Shown here: positions 25,747 to 33,879 of the stretch, one piece after another | How the letters are laid out: each line of letters begins with the position of its first letter | Position numbering within the stretch: position 1 is the first letter of the stretch | NCBI GenBank assembly: GCA_964610885.1 | Contig: CAZSWR010000013.1 | Coordinates: 1 to 51,425, forward strand | Reading direction: 5' to 3' | DNA from: CAZSWR01 sp964610885 | Lineage (GTDB): Bacteria > Bacteroidota > Ignavibacteria > Kapaibacteriales > UBA2268 | DNA length: 51,425 nucleotides | The notes under the pieces: generated by a model | The model's input: the letters and a program-made list of their open reading frames with translations, nothing else | The model's database searches: none | What the model was told of the DNA's origin: nothing | Translations under genes and position numbers: made by a program

Positions 25747-25856
25747 TGTAGGGGCACGGCACGCCGTGCCTTCGAAATAATATGATACACACCTAAATAC
25801 AATATATTGTTCTATGTAAATCATTCCCTCGGGCGGGTTTGGAACCCGCCCCTACA
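25747..25856. repeat. 110-bp element with 9-bp inverted ends and two inner hairpins
   Basis: TGTAGGGGC (25747-25755) is inverted at 25848-25856 (GCCCCTACA). Just inside each end lies a GC-rich palindrome: GGCACGGC-AC-GCCGTGCC on the left and GGGCGGGTT-TGG-AACCCGCCC on the right. The middle is AT-rich. GTAGGGGC..palindromes of this sort occur as dispersed intergenic elements in many bacteria, and a related half-element is at 40590-40615 here. It lies in the gap between two convergent genes. Confidence 0.6.
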
Positions 25857-25988
25857 TCAAATCATATTTCATCACATCTGCTAATCAACTCATCCGATGA
25901 CTGCCGGAGCATCGATTCAATTGCAAATGAATGCCCAAGAGTCATCAGATGAGTGTATAGTACATCTATTTTCATGGCACTTGAATGG

Positions 25989-26849
25989 TTACTTTTTGTT
26001 TTCGTTGAGCATTATTTCAAAAACCTCACGTGGTATGATCGTTAGAGTCTGGTCTTTGATGTTGAACAATGAAACATACTTTTCGCTGAAAACCAGGTGC
26101 TGATCCTCTACCAACATAAATTTATAAAGAAGAAGCGTGCATATATCAGTTGCATCGATGTATTCAGAAATGATATGGTTATGCATGGAAAATTCCACTT
26201 TCTTTTCTTTTTCCTGTCTTAGATCTGTTAGATTAATCAGCGCATTGTGTATTCGCCTTTTCGAGGTGAGGCGGTTGGATTCATCAAAGAAAAGCTCGTA
26301 ATCATTGCCAATCAGCACTTCGTTCTTTGTCGGGCCGGTCAATACGACGACTTTCTTTTCACCGTTGCGGACGATTGGAATTAGATTGAACCGAGTGTTT
26401 TCGTAGAATCTAAATATGGTATCCTTATCTTCAGGAATTCTTGCAATTGCTTCCTCGCGCAAAGCCATTAAATCCTTTTCAATTGCATTCATATCCGGGT
26501 GCTTTGTGTCGGCAGTTAACTCAGTGCTCTTGGGCAGGTTGGCGAAACGATACCGCACCAGTACCTTCGCCGGAGACGATTGGTCGTAGAATACGGAATA
26601 GACAGCGTCGCCCGGAACCTCATACGAAAAGTACCCTTTGAAACTATTCAATAATTCCTTGAAGTTCGCATTGAAATCATCAGACGAGTGCCACGAAGCC
26701 TTTTCCAGCCGAAAAAGGAACTTGCCTTCGTTAAGTATCGAATCTGCAATTGCCTTTAGCTGCAAGTTGTTCTTGGGTGGTGCCTTTTTCACGGTTCTGC
26801 AAGCAACAGCTGAAAGAACTATTAAAACAAACAAAAGAAATTTTTTCAT
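25989..26849 (-). CDS. Lipoprotein of unknown function
   Basis: 286 residues. The signal MKKFLLFVLIVLSAVAC has its lipobox Cys at 17, followed by a basic RTVKKAPPK linker. The mature part is mixed alpha/beta: a region (about 30-125) with KEL..SFKGYFSYEV and VLVRYRFANLPK, a middle with EEAIARIPEDKDTIFRFYE, and a C-terminal half with strands RFNLIPIVR and KKVVVLTGPTKNEV. I know of no family. It has a GAGG ribosome site and is 77 bases downstream of the rhomboid gene's end on the same strand, so the pair could share a transcript (rhomboid first). Composition is AT-richer than the housekeeping genes. Confidence 0.75.
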   Translation of the reverse strand: MKKFLLFVLIVLSAVACRTVKKAPPKNNLQLKAIADSILNEGKFLFRLEKASWHSSDDFNANFKELLNSFKGYFSYEVPGDAVYSVFYDQSSPAKVLVRYRFANLPKSTELTADTKHPDMNAIEKDLMALREEAIARIPEDKDTIFRFYENTRFNLIPIVRNGEKKVVVLTGPTKNEVLIGNDYELFFDESNRLTSKRRIHNALINLTDLRQEKEKKVEFSMHNHIISEYIDATDICTLLLYKFMLVEDQHLVFSEKYVSLFNIKDQTLTIIPREVFEIMLNENKK

Positions 26850-26926
26850 AAGTGCCTCTAAGTTGGGGAATATTGTTCATAAACAGATAACAAATCCACA
26901 TAAATGGCGTAAGCTTTTTTTCCGGT

Positions 26927-28522
26927 TCAAGACAATTCAGAAATGTTCGATTGGTTTTCTTTGCTTTCTTTCTGATTCCTTATGCTCGAATAAATAACAA
27001 ATCCTAAGGCAAAGCCCGTAATTAGTCCACCGATATGGCAAGCATTGTCGATAGTAGGATTTTTCGCCCCGTTAACAATATTCATAACAATAAAAACAAT
27101 AGTGTTCGCCATCATGACTTTGCGTTGCTCCTTGGGGAATACCTTTGTGAAAGACAAAGAGAGCAACGCTCCGAACATTCCGAAAATTGCACCCGAGGCG
27201 CCGACGCTAATAATACTGACGTTAACCACCCCACTGGCAAAAGATCCTGCCAAGCCACATAAAACGTAAGTTATTGCAAACCGTTTAGCGCCAATAATCG
27301 GCTCCAGCAGGAAACCAACCATCAGGAGGCCATACGCATTGAAGAGCAAGTGCATGAATCCGCCATGAAGGAACATCGACGTAAACAACCGCCAGAATTC
27401 TCCATCGCCTACGCTGGGAGCGTAATTGGCTCCCCATTTGTACAGGCTGATCGGATCGAATTGGAAGAAACCCAAGCCAGAGAAAACCATTGCGAGGAAC
27501 ACTAAAATATTCGCGTATAGTATTATTGGCGTTGATTTGAATCGCTCGCCAGGGATGAAGATATGCGATATTTTTCTCACCTGTTTTCTCGCCTCAACTT
27601 CGGCCTCTAGCTCAACCGAAGTTAATTCTTTGTCTTGCGGATCCTTGAATTGCAGCAGTAGAATCAGTAGGTTCCACAAAAGGCTTAAACCGAAAAACGA
27701 AGCGATCATTATACCAAACGGAAGCGTACTTCTCGACTCGAAATCATCGTATTCGGGCACGAGCACTAAATACTTATCAGCAGACATCTTGCTTTCTCTG
27801 ACAGCTGATTGCATCTCGTCGAACCTGGAATCCGTAGGCTTCAATAATCTATAGTATTTCGGATGCTTTTCGCTGATTTTTTTAAACTCTACTGATTTAT
27901 CGACCGAGTAGTTCGAGATGCTTGCTTTAAGCTCGTTTTCGCTCTTGTTCATGGAAAACGATTCCACGAAAGTCTGCCCACACCAAATTGAATGATTCTT
28001 TTTCGTGGTGTCTTGGCTGAATTCCATTGGCATGACGAAGTCGCCATGGACAGTAAGTTGATTGTGGCTTTTTCCTGTTATATCGCTTTCCCATTTGGCA
28101 TTGATCCTTCCCTTGACGAATACAACCGAATCGATCTTATAGTAATGAGTTGGATTGTCCAAATTGATTTCCGTTATATTCGTAACGTTGCTCAATCCGC
28201 CCATCTCGCTTCGAAGATAGTGCATCGAACTGATGGCGGGTGCTGCAAGCAAGGCAATTGAAAATATGTAGAAAAAAACAACAAAATCCGATTTGCCCTT
28301 TTTTGTGCGAAATTTTGTAATTCTATTCCGGAAAACAAGAAGCACTAGTCCAGTTGCCAAAGCAACTGCCGCTGCGTCTATCAACATAGAATTCACTTCT
28401 ATCAATCGAAGATTGATTTCGAAAATCCAGCAAGCGAGCGAAATAACTATCAGAAATGAAACCGATGTAATTAACATCGGCACCGTAAATAATTTGATTC
28501 GGGCGGAAATATTATTTATCAT
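26927..28522 (-). CDS. Rhomboid intramembrane serine protease with long N-terminal extension
   Basis: 531 residues. The catalytic rhomboid core is at about 335-525: WRLFTSMFLHGGFMHLLFNA (loop L1 and helix 2), the catalytic Ser443 in GASGAIFGM and His496 in NACHIGGLITG. The dyad is intact. The first 300 residues are not rhomboid: three hydrophobic helices (about 12-32, 46-64, 80-97), then a hydrophilic domain (about 105-265), and another helix (268-291). That domain should face outside. It probably cleaves membrane protein substrates in the plane of the inner membrane; the substrate is unknown. No ribosome site is clear. It may be transcribed with the downstream lipoprotein gene. Confidence 0.9.
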   Translation of the reverse strand: MINNISARIKLFTVPMLITSVSFLIVISLACWIFEINLRLIEVNSMLIDAAAVALATGLVLLVFRNRITKFRTKKGKSDFVVFFYIFSIALLAAPAISSMHYLRSEMGGLSNVTNITEINLDNPTHYYKIDSVVFVKGRINAKWESDITGKSHNQLTVHGDFVMPMEFSQDTTKKNHSIWCGQTFVESFSMNKSENELKASISNYSVDKSVEFKKISEKHPKYYRLLKPTDSRFDEMQSAVRESKMSADKYLVLVPEYDDFESRSTLPFGIMIASFFGLSLLWNLLILLLQFKDPQDKELTSVELEAEVEARKQVRKISHIFIPGERFKSTPIILYANILVFLAMVFSGLGFFQFDPISLYKWGANYAPSVGDGEFWRLFTSMFLHGGFMHLLFNAYGLLMVGFLLEPIIGAKRFAITYVLCGLAGSFASGVVNVSIISVGASGAIFGMFGALLSLSFTKVFPKEQRKVMMANTIVFIVMNIVNGAKNPTIDNACHIGGLITGFALGFVIYSSIRNQKESKENQSNISELS

Positions 28523-28663
28523 TTCAATAATAATTGGTGAAACTAAATTTGATTATTTCAAGTGTTTATCTTGCTTTAATAAAAGCCGCAACTCGACTTC
28601 TGAATGAATTTTCTAGGGGACAATAACTACACTTGCAAAATACAAAAAAGTTTCTATATAAAC

Positions 28664-28699
28664 AACAAACCCCACTCCAACGAAGGAGCAGGGTTTGTT
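28664..28699 (-). terminator. Hairpin terminator for OPT transporter gene
   Basis: AACAAACCC..CTCC (28664-28678) pairs with GGAG..GGGTTTGTT (28685-28699) with one internal mismatch pair. It lies 31-66 bases beyond the minus-strand stop at 28730. On that strand the stem is followed by GTTTATATAG, so the T-run is imperfect. Confidence 0.6.
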
Positions 28700-28729
28700 T
28701 GAATACTGAATATGATTTTCGCCTGGAGC

Positions 28730-30898
28730 TTATTCGTCCACTTTTGCGCGCATCGAATCCCAAACGAAATAGACGATAAGCAGAGCGAATGCGCCCAATG
28801 CCAGCCATTCGGCACCGATGCTCTCGAACCATTCCTTGTTCAAATCGCGATTGAGCAAATTGAAGAAGATGAGCAATGCACCGACCACGCCGAAGATCGC
28901 AGCGCCGGCCATAAAGCCCGATGCGATGAGCGTGCCGCGCTGGTTGCGGGCATTGACCAGTTTTTCGTCCTTCGAACTCTTGTTGATAAAGTAGGCGAGC
29001 AAACCGCCGACCAGCAACGGAGTGTTAAGGTCCTGCGGCAAATACATACCCAAAGCGAACGCCAAGGGCGCGATGCCGAGCCAGTTCATGAAGAGAGCCA
29101 TCATGGCGCCAACCAAATAAAGGCCCCACGGAATCGGTTTGTCGGAGTTCATAAGTCCATCGATAACGGCTGCCATAGCGTTGGCCTGCGGAGCCGAAAG
29201 CGGCGATTGCGAGACTTTCATAAGCGAATCGTAAGCAGGTTTTTCGATCGAGTATTGGCGCTGGGCGATGTCGCGCTCGTCCATAATCATCGATGAGCCG
29301 TCCTTCGCCACGGCAATGCTGTCCAAAGCAGTTTTGGATTTGGCGAATGTGGTCGTGAAACTTGCATATTGATCGTTTGTCATGGTAACTGTTTTCTTGA
29401 ATCCATAGGCGTCGTTCAGGATGAAAATCACGAGGCCCACGGTTGCGGCCGAAACGATGACGCCGAGGAATTTGAAACGTTGCTGTTTGAGCGGTGTGGA
29501 GCCGAGCCAGTAGCCCACCTTCAGGTCGGTTACGAAGCCGCCGGCCATCGAAAGCGCCGTGCAGACGATGCCGCCGATGAGCATTGCTGCCACCACGCCG
29601 TCGTTGCCCTTCAGGTCCACGTTCACGAGCACGATCGAAGCCAGAATAAGCGTCATCAGCGTCATACCCGAAACCGGGTTCGAACCGACGATGGCGATTG
29701 CGTTAGCGGCCACAGTCGTGAAGAGGAACGAAATAACGAAGATAATCGCGACGGAAACGATTGCTTGCATAAGCGTTACGTGAACGCCGAAATAGATGAA
29801 AAGGAAGGATGCGATGAGCGTAACGATGATCATCTGCATGACGAATCCCATTTTCATATCTTTTTGTGTGCGTTCGGTATCGACCACGTGCGAAGCTGTT
29901 TTGCCGCCGAAAAGCCCTGAGAATGCCAAAGAGAAGGCACTTCCAATAACTCTCCACGATTTGATGATACCGATCATACCGGCCATTGCAATCGCGCCGA
30001 TGCCCACGGGGCGGACGAACTGAGTGAAAATGGCACCCGGGCTCATGGCTGCGAAGAAGTTCTCCTGGCCGGGTCCGGCAATCATGCCGCCCAATTGATT
30101 GATGAACGGGATGAAAATGAACCACGAGAAAAGCGAACCAAGAGTGATGATAAGCGAATATTTCAATCCGATAAGGTAGCCAAAGCTGAACACAAGCGAG
30201 CTGACATTCATTTTGAAGATCAGTTTCATGTCTTGGGCGAGCTTTTCGCCAACGGGAATGATCCTCGACGTAACCTGTTCGCCCCAAAGGTGCAGTGAAT
30301 TGAACATGAAATCGTAGATACCGCCCAGCAAACCACTGACGACGAGCGTGAGGGCCTGTTTGCCGCCCTTTTCGCCCGTAACCAGGATTTCGGTCGTCGC
30401 GGTGGCCTCCGGGAATGGGAACTTCCCGTGCATTTCCTTGACGAAGTACTTCCTGAATGGTATCATGAACAGAATGCCCAAGAAACCTCCGAGGAGCGAG
30501 GCAAAGAATATTTGATAGAATTCAACGTTAAGCTTCAGAATGTAGAGCGATGGAATTGTGAATGCAGCGCCGGCCACGATAACGCCGGAGCTTGCGCCGA
30601 TCGATTGGATGATGACGTTCTGGCCGAGAGTCTTTTGCTTTTTGAAAGCGCTGGCCACGCCCACTGCAATAATCGAAATCGGAATGGCGGCCTCCATTGC
30701 TTGGCCGATTTTCAAACTGGAATAGGCCACGGCTGCTGTGAAAATCATTGCCATGACGATACCCCAAATCACTGACCACGGCGTGATTTCCGGGAAAGAC
30801 ATGCTCGCGGGCATAATCGGGTGGTATTCCTCGCCCTGTGCCAATTCGCGGTACGCATTCTCCGGCAAACCGATGGTCTTGTTGTCGTTGTTTTCCAT
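28730..30898 (-). CDS. OPT-family oligopeptide (or metal chelate) transporter
   Basis: 722 residues with about 14-16 hydrophobic segments, the usual OPT fold. It has the signature GSNPVSGMTLMTL near 405-417, the conserved HGKFPFPEATATTEIL loop near 157-172, and APQANAMAAVIDG...PIPW near 569-591. OPT proteins are proton-coupled importers of oligopeptides or, in the YSL branch, metal-chelate complexes; the substrate here is not predictable. An extra polar stretch of about 65 residues (about 500-565, with FAKSKTALDSIAVAKDGSSM) precedes the APQA motif; it may be a soluble extracytoplasmic loop. AGGAGG 5 bases before the ATG is the best ribosome site in the window. A single gene, closed by a hairpin. 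Confidence 0.93.
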   Translation of the reverse strand: MENNDNKTIGLPENAYRELAQGEEYHPIMPASMSFPEITPWSVIWGIVMAMIFTAAVAYSSLKIGQAMEAAIPISIIAVGVASAFKKQKTLGQNVIIQSIGASSGVIVAGAAFTIPSLYILKLNVEFYQIFFASLLGGFLGILFMIPFRKYFVKEMHGKFPFPEATATTEILVTGEKGGKQALTLVVSGLLGGIYDFMFNSLHLWGEQVTSRIIPVGEKLAQDMKLIFKMNVSSLVFSFGYLIGLKYSLIITLGSLFSWFIFIPFINQLGGMIAGPGQENFFAAMSPGAIFTQFVRPVGIGAIAMAGMIGIIKSWRVIGSAFSLAFSGLFGGKTASHVVDTERTQKDMKMGFVMQMIIVTLIASFLFIYFGVHVTLMQAIVSVAIIFVISFLFTTVAANAIAIVGSNPVSGMTLMTLILASIVLVNVDLKGNDGVVAAMLIGGIVCTALSMAGGFVTDLKVGYWLGSTPLKQQRFKFLGVIVSAATVGLVIFILNDAYGFKKTVTMTNDQYASFTTTFAKSKTALDSIAVAKDGSSMIMDERDIAQRQYSIEKPAYDSLMKVSQSPLSAPQANAMAAVIDGLMNSDKPIPWGLYLVGAMMALFMNWLGIAPLAFALGMYLPQDLNTPLLVGGLLAYFINKSSKDEKLVNARNQRGTLIASGFMAGAAIFGVVGALLIFFNLLNRDLNKEWFESIGAEWLALGAFALLIVYFVWDSMRAKVDE

Positions 30899-31309
30899 AA
30901 ACCTCCTGAATTTAAAGAATTAGACTAAAAAAATATATAAAACGTTATATTTCAAATAATACAATTACTCAGTATTTCTCTGCTGGAAATCATAGAAATA
31001 CAAAATTACAATATACTCATAAATTATTAATAATTAAAGAGATTTTTGTGCTGTCTTTGGTTCCGTCCGTCGGCCGTCCGTCCGGTGCGATTGGTTAATT
31101 TTATCTTATGATTGTTTAACTCTTGGATTTCATCCGTAATAGTCGTAATTTTTGTATTGGACTATGCCGATTTGCTTGAATTGTTTTACTTTGCATAGCC
31201 GAAATAATTAGGTGGCGGCTGCCACTTTATTTTTCAAGGGCAGCGCAATGACGAAAGGAAAGATTAATAGGAATTCTTTTTTCCTAATATTAGTAATAAA
31301 ACCAATAAT
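30899..31309. other. Divergent intergenic region with unexplained GC-rich patch
   Basis: 411 bases between the divergent OPT and MscS genes. It is mostly AT-rich, with a GC-rich patch near 31060-31095 containing repeated CCGTC/GTCCG steps, a CTATG/CATAG pairing (about 31160-31198), and a small hairpin GTGGC-GGCT-GCCAC (31212-31225) followed by TTTATTTTTC, which looks like a short terminator. A small untranslated RNA or leader is possible, but I cannot identify one. Confidence 0.35.
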
Positions 31310-32437
31310 ATGAACGAACTAATAACATCAATCGAATCGCTTTTCTCGTTCGGCGGGGCAAATGATTCCCTACGCACTTTTTTCCTGACTTGCATCGCAG
31401 TGGCTGCTTATTGCATAATGTTCTATGTGGTACGTTTCATAATCCGTCGCGATTTTTTGGCCTTTGGGCTGGTGCGCCGCCTGTTCTCCCGATTCCTCAC
31501 TCGGCTGCCGGGCGAGGGCCTCACGGACGACGTCGCGCACTACATCAAGAAGAATGCCGGGCTGGGGACAACAATTTTCCTTGCGACCGCATCGGCGCCG
31601 ATTATCACGTCCATGGGCTACTCGCAGCAGCTCGAAGAGTTCCTGCTCGTCGCCATCCGGACGATTGTGTGCATTAACGTAACGATACTCACCTTCCGGC
31701 TCGTCGGCACCCGCACGTTCGAGAGCCTGCTGCTCTTCATCAGCCAGAAGATCAAACTACAGGCGGATTTCTTTGTCTCGTTCTTGATAAAAATTCTCAA
31801 GGGCCTGGTGGCAATCTTCGGCGCGATAATGACTTTTCAATACGCCGGCGTCAATATCACAGCGTTCCTTGCCGGAATCTCGATCGCCGGTTTGGCTCTC
31901 GCTCTGGCCGCGCAGGACACGGTGAAGAATTTCTTCGGCTCGCTGACGATCCATATCGACCGCCCGTTCGCCCTCGGGGACACCGTTACAATCGATTCAA
32001 ACAAGGGCAAAGTTACCGACATAGGCCTCCGTTCCACCGTCATCAGAACCATCGAAGGGGCGCAAATCACGATTCCGAACGGTAAGATTTCCGACTCGAT
32101 CGTAAAAAACCACACCGCCGAATACAAAGAAGATTACTCCGACAGCATTTTCAAATATTCATCTTCGGACATTCCAGTCACTCTTTCGGCCAATTGCCCG
32201 GCCGAGAAGCTGCGCCGAGTGAAGTTGGAACTGCTGCGCATCATGAAGGAATTCAACGGCACCCAGTCCAGCGACGACTATTCGGTCGCGCTCGAATCCT
32301 TGGCCGGCAATACGGTTGTAATTCGTTGCAAGTGCATCCTGAAGCACAAAGACGCCTCTGCCGCTGCCGAAAAGCGCGAGGAATTGAATTTTGCGATACT
32401 CGAGTTGATTCAGAAACAGGAATTAGAAATAATATAA
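31310..32437 (+). CDS. MscS-family small-conductance mechanosensitive channel
   Basis: 375 residues. It has two or three N-terminal helices (about 20-45, 85-125), then helices at 140-175, and the pore region ITAFLAGISIAGLALALAAQ (about 184-203), the MscS TM3, followed by the beta domain with FFGSLTIHIDRPFALGDTV, GKVTDIGLRSTVIRT and the ITIPNGKISD motif. The C-terminal soluble domain (about 280-375) forms the cage. It releases ions and solutes on osmotic downshock. MscS proteins are common and their family members differ in gating; this one is longer than MscS of E. coli (286). The next gene (Nramp) starts 4 bases after its stop, so they form one transcript. Confidence 0.93.
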   Translation: MNELITSIESLFSFGGANDSLRTFFLTCIAVAAYCIMFYVVRFIIRRDFLAFGLVRRLFSRFLTRLPGEGLTDDVAHYIKKNAGLGTTIFLATASAPIITSMGYSQQLEEFLLVAIRTIVCINVTILTFRLVGTRTFESLLLFISQKIKLQADFFVSFLIKILKGLVAIFGAIMTFQYAGVNITAFLAGISIAGLALALAAQDTVKNFFGSLTIHIDRPFALGDTVTIDSNKGKVTDIGLRSTVIRTIEGAQITIPNGKISDSIVKNHTAEYKEDYSDSIFKYSSSDIPVTLSANCPAEKLRRVKLELLRIMKEFNGTQSSDDYSVALESLAGNTVVIRCKCILKHKDASAAAEKREELNFAILELIQKQELEII

Positions 32438-32441
32438 AACT

Positions 32442-33710
32442 ATGTTCGCGAAGCTCAAGAAACTATTTCGTGACGAACACGCACCACGCCTGACCGCTTT
32501 TGATTTCTTCAAATACATCGGGCCGGGGCTGCTCGTTACTGTTGGTTTCATCGACCCGGGCAATTGGGCGTCCAACGTGGCGGCCGGCGCCGAATATGGC
32601 TACACACTGCTCTGGATGGTAACCCTCTCGACCGTCCTTTTGATCGTCCTCCAACACAATGCCGCGCACTTGGGCATTGCCACCGGGCTTTGCATCTCCG
32701 AGGCGGCTACGAAGCACCTGCCGCGTCCGGTTTCGGTTTTCGCGCTTTCCACAGCCGTCATGGCTTCCGTTTCGACCGCCATGGCAGAGCTGCTCGGTGG
32801 CGGCATAGCGCTCGGTATGCTGTTCGGGCTTCCGGTGCAATTGGGTGCGGTTTTCGTGGGTGCATTCGTATTTTGGATGTTGTTCTCGAGTTCGTACCAG
32901 AAAATTGAGCGTTGGATCATCGGTTTCGTTTCCTTGATTGGAATTTCTTTTATTTTTGAATTGTCATTGGTCGATGTGGATTGGGGCGCGGCCGCGCTCG
33001 GCTGGGTTACGCCGCAATTCCCCGACGGCTCGATGCTGATAATCATGTCCGTATTGGGCGCGGTGGTGATGCCGCACAATCTGTTTCTGCATTCGGAAGT
33101 GATTCAAAGCCGCCAATGGAACCTGAAGGACGATTCGATTATCAAACATCAATTGAAATATGAGTTCTACGACACGTTGATCTCGATGATAATCGGCTGG
33201 GCAATCAATAGCGCAATGATTCTGCTCGCCGCCGCTGTCTTCTACGCAGCCGGCACTAAAGTAATCGAGTTGGCAGACGCGCAGAACCTGCTCACGCCGC
33301 TCGTTGGGCGGTCGGCCTCGGTGATATTTGCTGTGGCGTTGCTGCTTGCGGGTGTGGCCTCGTCGGTTACGGCGGGAATGGCCGGCGGGACGATTTTCGC
33401 GGGTATGTTCGGCGAACCATACGACATCAAGGATATTCACACAAAATCTGGCGTGGCAGTTGTATTCATTCCTGCGCTGGCTGTGATATTTTTAATTTCC
33501 GACCCGTTCGAGGGCTTGATTATTTCGCAGATGCTGCTGAGCGTGCAGCTGCCGATCACTATTTTCTTGCAGATATACCTGACCTCGTCGGAGAAGGTTA
33601 TGGGCCGCTTCAGGAACTCTCGTTTGGACTCGATCGCCCTCTGGACGATTGGGCTAATCGTGAGTGGGCTTAACGTTGCGCTGCTTGCGACAGCATTTTT
33701 TAGGAATTGA
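32442..33710 (+). CDS. Nramp-family divalent metal transporter (MntH-like)
   Basis: 422 residues with about 11 hydrophobic helices. The metal-site motifs are both present: TM1 has GFIDPGNW (Asp and Asn of DPGN) and TM6 has the AVVMPHNLFLHS motif, with the metal-binding Met. This supports uptake of Mn2+ (or Fe2+) with proton symport, rather than the Mg2+/Al3+ variants that lack that Met. The signal-like start is a cytosolic N-tail (residues 1-20). It is probably co-transcribed with MscS; a functional link (metal entry and osmotic release) is not obvious. No Shine-Dalgarno sequence is at a normal spacing, in line with translational coupling. Confidence 0.93.
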   Translation: MFAKLKKLFRDEHAPRLTAFDFFKYIGPGLLVTVGFIDPGNWASNVAAGAEYGYTLLWMVTLSTVLLIVLQHNAAHLGIATGLCISEAATKHLPRPVSVFALSTAVMASVSTAMAELLGGGIALGMLFGLPVQLGAVFVGAFVFWMLFSSSYQKIERWIIGFVSLIGISFIFELSLVDVDWGAAALGWVTPQFPDGSMLIIMSVLGAVVMPHNLFLHSEVIQSRQWNLKDDSIIKHQLKYEFYDTLISMIIGWAINSAMILLAAAVFYAAGTKVIELADAQNLLTPLVGRSASVIFAVALLLAGVASSVTAGMAGGTIFAGMFGEPYDIKDIHTKSGVAVVFIPALAVIFLISDPFEGLIISQMLLSVQLPITIFLQIYLTSSEKVMGRFRNSRLDSIALWTIGLIVSGLNVALLATAFFRN

Positions 33711-33879
33711 ATTGTTCGAAACGAAACGAATTTGTAATGATGAGAGAAAAGCAGTTTTTATTTACCACACGAAACAATACTTTGATGTTTGGTTTTTTTT
33801 CTTTATAATAGCAACAATTGAAATTACAGAAATGATTTGAGTTATTGCTTAGAAGTGTTAGCAATTCGCAGTGTCATAT

